From the NCBI RefSeq assembly GCF_000377005.1, contig NZ_AQYB01000022.1, forward strand, positions 1-39,721: a stretch of DNA of 39,721 nt, written 5' to 3'. Under the pieces are notes generated by a model. It was not told where the DNA came from. It saw only the letters and a program-made list of their open reading frames with translations, and did not search any database. The first letter of the stretch is position 1, and each line of letters begins with the position of its first letter. This document shows, one piece after another, positions 35,248 through 39,721 of this stretch. The translations under genes and the position numbers were made by a program. The stretch comes from Streptococcus minor DSM 17118. GTDB lineage: Bacteria > Bacillota > Bacilli > Lactobacillales > Streptococcaceae.

Positions 35248-35568
35248 ATGGCTTTAAACATCGTCGTTGATATTCCAGCAACTATTGGAAACGTCTTTAA
35301 ATTCAAAGAATTTCGAAACAAGAAAAAATTTAATTCTGACGAAATTATCGGAACTTCTATAGTTATCTTTGATAGTTACGGAAACGAACACACTGTTGTT
35401 ATTGATAAACTCGCTGAGAAACTGTCTGTCTTAAACACTTTAAAAGTTTTTGATGATGTAGAATTTCAAAACTTGAAGGGTAAGGTTTACGGTACAAGTC
35501 GCGAAGAGTCAACATTTGTACAATTGAAACTTGCACTTACTGCTGATAATATTAGAAAGGTTGAATAA
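35248..35568 (+). CDS. Hypothetical element protein (106 aa)
   Basis: 106 aa, ATG 35248 with RBS AAAGGAG. No membrane segment; predicted mixed alpha/beta with several strands (VVDIPATIGNVFKFKEF, TSIVIFDSYGNEHTVVI). The pattern vaguely recalls DUF961 proteins of Tn916-type elements (YdcP), but the match is weak. Its location upstream of rep suggests an accessory role in replication or transfer. One base separates it from the next gene. Confidence 0.65.
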   Translation: MALNIVVDIPATIGNVFKFKEFRNKKKFNSDEIIGTSIVIFDSYGNEHTVVIDKLAEKLSVLNTLKVFDDVEFQNLKGKVYGTSREESTFVQLKLALTADNIRKVE

Positions 35569-35569
35569 C

Positions 35570-35836
35570 ATGGAAAACAAAACATTTCATCAGCTACAAA
35601 GCGAAAAAATAGAGCGTGAAGCACGAGTTAAAAAACGTGCTGAATTTCTAAAATCACATCAGAAAAACTACACAAAAATGATAGCTGAACTCGCTCATAT
35701 GATTGTATATATGACTGACGGCAATCCGACAAACGAAGCTATCGCTACGATTTCTAATCGAATCTCTGACGATATCGTCATGACAGCTAAGCAATTCAAA
35801 AATACAGCTCGCATTTTTGAAAGGGATGGCAAGTAA
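35570..35836 (+). CDS. Hypothetical element protein (88 aa)
   Basis: 88 aa from ATG 35570 (AAAGG 8 nt upstream); a longer frame from 35531 overlaps the previous gene and lacks an RBS. Helical and basic at the N-terminus (KSEKIEREARVKKRAEFLK-like run), then MIAELAHMIVYMTDGNPTNE. No recognised domain. Immediately downstream lies the 14-bp inverted repeat before rep. Confidence 0.65.
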   Translation: MENKTFHQLQSEKIEREARVKKRAEFLKSHQKNYTKMIAELAHMIVYMTDGNPTNEAIATISNRISDDIVMTAKQFKNTARIFERDGK

Positions 35837-35878
35837 CTTCTCAACTGTGTTGTGTTAACAATAAATGTATAGAGGTAT

Positions 35879-35918
35879 ATTAATCCGCATAGAAAACCTC
35901 CGTCCTATGCGGATTAAT
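35879..35918 (+). repeat. Perfect 14-bp inverted repeat in the rep leader
   Basis: ATTAATCCGCATAG (35879-35892) pairs with CTATGCGGATTAAT (35905-35918), loop of 12. It lies about 80 bp before rep. TGTGTTGTG (around 35844) and CACAACACA (35953-35961) add an outer pairing. Candidate double-strand origin hairpin or a control element for rep expression. Confidence 0.75.
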
Positions 35919-35997
35919 CAAAGCCTCAAACGAAAGAATTCAACAATAACATTCACAACACAATCTCTAAATTTTGTGGCAAAAAAAGGAGAAAAAC

Positions 35998-37341
35998 ATG
36001 GCAAAAAAAGACTTATCAGAAGTAAAGGCACGAAGATACATCGCTCAAGTTTCTTACACTTATCAAAAAAATGCTGACCCCGACCTAACCGAAGAAGCCT
36101 TTCGAGAAAAAATTATCAGGTTAGTAAAAACGCTTTGCACACATGACGAGGATAAGTTTTACATCATTTTCCATGATAAAGATTTAGACGAAAATGGTGA
36201 GCTAAAGTCCCTTCATGCACACATTTACTTCGAATTTAAAAACAGCCGATTTTATAGTTCGCTTTTCAAAACACTAGAGATTAGCCGCGAGAAGAATCTT
36301 CAAGTGGTTAAAGATAAAGCAAAAGTCTGTCGCTACTTAACTCATCGAAACGAAAAAGATATAACCGAGGGTAAGTATCAATATGAGATTTCAGAGATAA
36401 TCTCTTCTCAAAATGCCGACTATCGACTGGATATTTGCGGGAAATCGAAAAAAGCTGATAACAGGAAGTCCGAACAAGAAGAGACAGACTTCTGTTTAGA
36501 GATTAGTTATCAAATTAGTGAGTGCGGTCTCTTGCTAAAGCAAGCCAAAGAGATGCTCTTTGAAGAGTTTGATAGATTAAACGCTCAACAACTGTGGAAT
36601 CGATATAAAAAGCAGTTTGAAATCAACCGTCAAGAGTATATAGACAAAGAGTTTATTCGCATGAGTAAGGGAAGTCGAAATCACATCGGTCTTTATATTG
36701 AGGGCTCTGGCGGAACCGGGAAAACGACACTTGCAAGGTTTCTGGCTGAAGAAAGAGATGAACATGGACAACATGCCCCGTCAACAAACAAAACACGACT
36801 AGATTTTGGCTCTGGGTATGACGGACAACGCACTATTGTTATCAATGAATTTGATGCCTCATGTGGAATTTCCTTTCGTGAACTATTCCAGTTTTTAGAA
36901 CCAGATGCAGTGACCCAACTCAGTTCTCGCTTCAAAGACGCTCATATCATCAATGACTTAACTATTATGACCAATTCCGATGATTTTATCGAATGGGCAG
37001 ATGCTTGGTTTCCGAAAAAGAAAGAGTATCATCAACTTATGCGACGTATTCCATTTTTTGTAAAACTACTGACTAAAAATGGTAAAACTATAGCAGAACT
37101 ATATCACTATAAGGCAACAAAAGATAAGGGCGACAAGTGCAAAGAAGCCTATGAAAAAGTGAAGTCTTATAATTTAGGAAAGACTTTAGATGAAGAGCAT
37201 TTACGAAAACAAGCAAAGAAGTTGTTATCGGACATTCGCTCATTACATCAGAAAAAAATCAAAAAAGCTACTACTTCTAAATCCTCGACCGACCAAAGTA
37301 CGAAGAGAAGTAGTAACTCGTTTGTGAGAAACGAGCAATAG
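35998..37341 (+). CDS. Replication initiator: HUH endonuclease (pMV158 RepB-like) fused to an SF3-type helicase
   Basis: 447 aa from ATG 35998 (RBS AAGGAG). N-terminal Rep_2-like HUH domain: FHDKDLDENG with the HDKD metal motif (59-62), LHAHIYFEF with the HUH pair (73-75) and CRYLTHRNEKD with the catalytic Tyr113. C-terminal P-loop: Walker A GSGGTGKT (236-243), Walker B TIVINEFD (279-286), motif C LTIMTNSDD (321-329) and a candidate arginine finger MRRIP (349-350). This HUH-SF3 order is that of CRESS-DNA virus Reps and pCRESS plasmids, not of pMV158, whose RepB has no helicase. It should nick and unwind the element at its origin. Confidence 0.88.
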   Translation: MAKKDLSEVKARRYIAQVSYTYQKNADPDLTEEAFREKIIRLVKTLCTHDEDKFYIIFHDKDLDENGELKSLHAHIYFEFKNSRFYSSLFKTLEISREKNLQVVKDKAKVCRYLTHRNEKDITEGKYQYEISEIISSQNADYRLDICGKSKKADNRKSEQEETDFCLEISYQISECGLLLKQAKEMLFEEFDRLNAQQLWNRYKKQFEINRQEYIDKEFIRMSKGSRNHIGLYIEGSGGTGKTTLARFLAEERDEHGQHAPSTNKTRLDFGSGYDGQRTIVINEFDASCGISFRELFQFLEPDAVTQLSSRFKDAHIINDLTIMTNSDDFIEWADAWFPKKKEYHQLMRRIPFFVKLLTKNGKTIAELYHYKATKDKGDKCKEAYEKVKSYNLGKTLDEEHLRKQAKKLLSDIRSLHQKKIKKATTSKSSTDQSTKRSSNSFVRNEQ

Positions 37342-37405
37342 AATCGCTGTTTCTATTGTAAGTATCTCATAATTTCAACAGATAGTAAAGATTGGAGTTA
37401 TAATT

Positions 37406-37738
37406 ATGGATACGATTACAGTACAACTTGAAAATATCGTTATCAAGCTACCTGAAACACATTTGATTGTAGCCAAAGATGATTATCAAAAATTACAAGA
37501 GCAAGCTTTCAAGGGACAGTATTGGACGCTCTCTGACGTATTGAGCCTGCTCTCAGTATCCAGACCTTGGCTACTTGATAATGTCCTCTACAGGCCTGAA
37601 ATTCGTTCTCAAATCGATATTGACAAAAATACAAATGGTTTTGTTAAATATCCTCAAAACAAAGGTGGAAGATACTTCTTTCTTACCAGTAGGACAAAAG
37701 AGTATTTTGAAAAAAATTTCAAAGACATTTTTAATTAA
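37406..37738 (+). CDS. DUF771-family phage/element protein (possible excisionase or DNA-binding factor)
   Basis: 110 aa. Residues about 35-105 carry the DUF771 pattern: WTLSDVLSLLSVSRPWLLDNVLYRPEIR then GFVKYPQNKGGRYFF and FFEKNFKDIF-like ending. The MerR-like helix SDVLSLLSVSRPWL and the position directly before the integrase suggest a recombination directionality factor, but that is inference. RBS GGAG, 11 nt upstream. A terminator hairpin follows. Confidence 0.75.
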   Translation: MDTITVQLENIVIKLPETHLIVAKDDYQKLQEQAFKGQYWTLSDVLSLLSVSRPWLLDNVLYRPEIRSQIDIDKNTNGFVKYPQNKGGRYFFLTSRTKEYFEKNFKDIFN

Positions 37739-37747
37739 ATATGGTAT

Positions 37748-37780
37748 GATAACCGAGATAATATCTTGGTTATCCTTTTT
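37748..37780 (+). terminator. Terminator hairpin between the DUF771 gene and the integrase
   Basis: GATAACCGAGAT (37748-37759) pairs with ATCTTGGTTATC (37763-37774), one G-U, loop of three, followed by CTTTTTA. A TATGAT with TGG (37742-37750) overlaps the left arm and may be the integrase's own promoter. Confidence 0.75.
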
Positions 37781-37797
37781 ATAGAAAGAGGTAATCA

Positions 37798-38928
37798 ATG
37801 TCAATTTCCTACAGCCAAAGAGGCAAGAAGAATCTGTGGACTTATCGAATTTTCGATAAAACTGGAAAACAACTCGCATCAAAAGGAGGTTTTAAAACAA
37901 AAACTGAAGCAAAACAAGAAGCAATGCCTTTAGAAAGCAAACTCATCAACGGATTAAATATCGATAAAAGCATCACACTATACCAACTTTGGAAAAAATG
38001 GTACGAATTGCATATTATTCCCCAAGGTAAAATGCAATCAACATTAAATAAACACCTAAAACGTGGGGAACTTATTGAGGACTATTTCAATGATATGCCT
38101 CTCAGAAACATCAAAGCAAGCCAGTATCAAGAATTTATCAACAGTTATGCCAATACAAACTGTAGGGATAATGTTTCTCGATTGAATAGTGAAGTTAAAA
38201 AAATTCTAGATTTCGCTAGACAAGATAAGATAGATTTTCACGATTTCACAGTTGGAGTTAATATTACTGGCAAACCTTCTAATAAAACAAAAGAAGAGCG
38301 ATATATCAACAGTAAAGCTGATTATATTAAACTGCTAGACTATCTCTATCAAACTGCAAATTATAAAATAAGTGTTATTCCCTATTTGATATATATTCAG
38401 CTAAAAACAGGTTTACGTTTTGGTGAGGCACTTGGGCTTACTTGGGACTGTATCATCTGGGAAACCAAAGAAATTTATACTTATAGACGCTACGATTCTG
38501 TTAATCAAAAGTGGACTAAAGCAAAGACACCAGAATCTATTAGATATATTCCGATAGATGATGATACAATCAAAATACTTTATCGAATTCAAAAGCAACA
38601 ACACCAATATATACTTTCAAATCCAGATAAAATGCTATTTATAAACCTAATACATGGAATCCCCTCTAACAAAGCTTGTAATAAACATCTACAAAGTATT
38701 TTAGAGCATTTGGACATATTTCCCCATAATATGACATGTACAGGGAATAGACACACCTACGCTTCTATTCTCCTATCTGAAGACATTGATATTTGGGCGA
38801 TTGCTAAAAATATGGGGCATAAAGACATTAAGCAAATTACAGAAACCTATGGTCATTTGATAAGGGAAAAAGCTGAACTTGAGAATCAAAAAGTTCGACA
38901 AGCCTTGCTCAATCTCAAAGTTAGCTAA
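37798..38928 (+). CDS. int: Tyrosine recombinase integrase of the element (with an altered HxxR motif)
   Basis: 376 aa, phage-integrase family. N-terminal arm-binding and SAM-like core domains, C-terminal catalytic domain with Arg207 (LKTGLRFGEAL), Arg318 (GNRHTYASIL), His341 (MGHKDIKQIT) and Tyr351 (TETYGHL). The position three before Arg318, usually His in HxxR, is Thr315 here (TGNR). It ends 77 bp from the tRNA-Leu fragment repeat. RBS GAAAGAGG; preceded by a terminator hairpin. It directs insertion at the tRNA-Leu site. Confidence 0.92.
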   Translation: MSISYSQRGKKNLWTYRIFDKTGKQLASKGGFKTKTEAKQEAMPLESKLINGLNIDKSITLYQLWKKWYELHIIPQGKMQSTLNKHLKRGELIEDYFNDMPLRNIKASQYQEFINSYANTNCRDNVSRLNSEVKKILDFARQDKIDFHDFTVGVNITGKPSNKTKEERYINSKADYIKLLDYLYQTANYKISVIPYLIYIQLKTGLRFGEALGLTWDCIIWETKEIYTYRRYDSVNQKWTKAKTPESIRYIPIDDDTIKILYRIQKQQHQYILSNPDKMLFINLIHGIPSNKACNKHLQSILEHLDIFPHNMTCTGNRHTYASILLSEDIDIWAIAKNMGHKDIKQITETYGHLIREKAELENQKVRQALLNLKVS

Positions 38929-38942
38929 AAAAATGAATATAA

Positions 38943-38964
38943 TTTCGTACAATTTTTGCACAAA
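38943..38964 (+). repeat. Core-like 22-bp repeat, right copy
   Basis: Same orientation as 33197-33218 with one mismatch, 14 bp after the integrase stop and 41 bp from the right att repeat. The pairing of the two copies at both element ends marks them as recombination sites. Confidence 0.8.
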
Positions 38965-38970
38965 AACAAA

Positions 38971-38996
38971 AGAAACGCTGATAAATCAACGTTTCT
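38971..38996. terminator. Bidirectional terminator between integrase and tRNA-Leu
   Basis: AGAAACGCTGA (38971-38981) pairs with TCAACGTTTCT (38986-38996), one G-U, loop TAAA, with a T-rich tail in the minus direction (TTTTGTTTTTG). It ends the integrase and the tRNA operon. Confidence 0.85.
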
Positions 38997-39004
38997 AATA
39001 TATA

Positions 39005-39021
39005 AACTATACCGGCGGCCG
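39005..39021. repeat. Right 17-bp direct repeat (att) in the tRNA-Leu 3' end
   Basis: Identical to 33089-33105. It restores the acceptor-stem 3' strand and discriminator of tRNA-Leu, so insertion leaves the tRNA intact. Confidence 0.9.
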
Positions 39022-39093
39022 GGGTCGAACCGGCACGTCCTTGCGGACACTGGATTTTGAGTCCAGCGCGTCTGCCAATTCCGCCACGCCGGC
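39010..39093 (-). tRNA. tRNA-Leu (anticodon CAA)
   Basis: 84 nt with a class II variable arm. Anticodon loop CTCAAAA gives CAA, reading UUG. The acceptor starts GCCGGCG and ends CGCCGGT with discriminator A; the 1-72 pair is G-U. CCA is not encoded. The 3' end is the attachment site of the element. Confidence 0.95.
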
Positions 39094-39106
39094 ATAATAG
39101 TTTTAA

Positions 39107-39178
39107 CTGGGGTAGCTGGATTCGAACCAACGCATGAGGGAGTCAAAGTCCCTTGCCTTACCGCTTGGCTATACCCCA
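39107..39178 (-). tRNA. tRNA-Gln (anticodon TTG)
   Basis: 72 nt; anticodon loop CTTTGAC gives UUG. Acceptor TGGGGTA/TACCCCA with discriminator G, T loop TTCGAAT. CCA not encoded. Confidence 0.95.
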
Positions 39179-39196
39179 TTAATAAAAACATGAAAA

Positions 39197-39270
39197 GGCG
39201 ATTGAGGGGAATCGAACCCCCGAATGTCAGAGCCACAATCTGATGTGTTAACCACTTCACCACAACCGCC
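39197..39270 (-). tRNA. tRNA-His (anticodon GTG)
   Basis: 74 nt; anticodon loop TTGTGGC gives GUG. The extra 5' G pairs with the terminal C (GGCGGTT/AATCGCC, one G-U), as in all bacterial tRNA-His. CCA not encoded. Confidence 0.95.
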
Positions 39271-39281
39271 ATAGCTAAAGA

Positions 39282-39352
39282 CACGGGCAGTAGGAATTGA
39301 ACCCACACTGAAGGTTTTGGAGACCTTAGTTCTACCTTTAAACTATGCCCGC
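39282..39352 (-). tRNA. tRNA-Trp (anticodon CCA)
   Basis: 71 nt; anticodon loop CTCCAAA gives CCA. Acceptor GCGGGCA/TGCCCGT (1-72 is G-U), discriminator G. Short variable loop. Confidence 0.95.
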
Positions 39353-39359
39353 AAAGGTA

Positions 39360-39440
39360 TGGAAGGGGAGGGATTCGAACCCCCGAACCCGAAGGAGCGG
39401 ATTTACAGTCCGCCGCGTTTAGCCTCTTCGCTACCCTTCC
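39360..39440 (-). tRNA. tRNA-Tyr (anticodon GTA)
   Basis: 81 nt, class II with a long variable arm; anticodon loop CTGTAAA gives GUA. Acceptor GGAAGGG/CCCTTCC-type pairing, discriminator A. It is charged by the tyrS product of this window. Confidence 0.95.
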
Positions 39441-39457
39441 AATATATTAAACTAAAA

Positions 39458-39530
39458 TGGCGCGAGACGGAATCGAACCGCCGACACATGGAGCTTCAAT
39501 CCATTGCTCTACCAACTGAGCTACCGAGCC
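39458..39530 (-). tRNA. tRNA-Phe (anticodon GAA)
   Basis: 73 nt; anticodon loop TTGAAGC gives GAA. Acceptor GGCTCGG against TCGCGCC has a U-C mismatch at 4-69 and a G-U at 7-66; the other parts are normal. Discriminator A. Confidence 0.93.
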
Positions 39531-39543
39531 GTATTATGTTCTA

Positions 39544-39617
<74 letters not shown>

Positions 39618-39631
39618 ATAATAATAGTTCA

Positions 39632-39721
39632 AGGAGGATGTGGGATTCGAACCCACGCACGCTTTTACACGCCTGACGGTTTTCAAGACCGTTCCCTTCA
39701 GCCGGACTTGGGTAATCCTCC
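39632..39721 (-). tRNA. tRNA-Ser (anticodon TGA)
   Basis: 90 nt, class II with a long variable arm; anticodon loop CTTGAAA gives UGA. Acceptor GGAGGAT/ATCCTCC is complete and the 5' base is the last base of the window. The discriminator is U, whereas most bacterial tRNA-Ser have G. The array probably continues upstream, beyond the window. Confidence 0.93.

Larger units (their letters stand above)
33089..39021. mobile_element. Integrated element in tRNA-Leu with CRESS-like Rep (about 5.9 kb)
   Basis: 17-bp direct repeats AACTATACCGGCGGCCG bound the element (33089-33105 and 39005-39021), the right one being the 3' end of tRNA-Leu. Content in order: Xre regulator, lipoprotein, structured non-coding region, two small genes, HUH-SF3 Rep, DUF771 protein, tyrosine integrase next to the tRNA. 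The layout is that of an integrated rolling-circle plasmid, IME or satellite. No conjugation or capsid genes are present. Low-GC composition differs from the backbone. Confidence 0.88.

Overview
The window looks like a low-GC Streptococcus chromosome. The marker order DUF1033-rpoC-rpoB-pbp1b-tyrS next to a comGA/comGB competence pilus operon, an adcRCBA zinc operon with a TTAACCGGTTAA AdcR operator, a CopY repressor with a TACATTTGTA cop box, and a Ser-fMet-Phe-Tyr-Trp-His-Gln-Leu tRNA array are all streptococcal. The combination (also DUF6287 and Tat with Efe) most resembles S. suis or a close relative. That species call is from memory and is moderate.

Layout. (1) 1-~6185: integrase end of a prophage. 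It holds iteron-like tandem repeats, a tightly coupled operon of small minus-strand genes, a CI/S24 repressor with its own operators, a HIRAN-domain membrane protein and a large serine recombinase. Its end lies inside comGC, cutting the major competence pseudopilin to 17 codons. (2) 6186-32702: chromosomal backbone: comGB/comGA, an S66 peptidase, DUF1033, rpoC, rpoB, pbp1b, tyrS, a DUF6287 protein, a HIT protein, copZ/copY without copA, adcRCBA, glycerate kinase, and an iron-uptake operon efeO-efeB-efeU-tatC-tatA. (3) 33089-39021: a ~5.9 kb integrated element bounded by 17-bp direct repeats matching the 3' end of tRNA-Leu(CAA). It has a tyrosine integrase, a DUF771 protein, a Rep that joins a rolling-circle HUH domain to an SF3-type helicase (the architecture of CRESS-DNA virus Reps), two small unknown genes, an Xre regulator, a lipoprotein and ~0.8 kb of highly structured non-coding DNA. 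(4) 39010-39721: eight tRNA genes on the minus strand, with the window ending exactly at the 5' base of tRNA-Ser.

How it fits together. The backbone carries core transcription, cell-wall synthesis, translation and three metal modules (zinc, copper, iron). The Tat translocase sits in the iron operon and its probable cargo, the DyP peroxidase EfeB, has a twin-arginine signal in the same operon. Two different mobile elements have used this neighbourhood: one switches off the DNA-uptake pilus, the other sits between the tRNA operon and what looks like that operon's original terminator.
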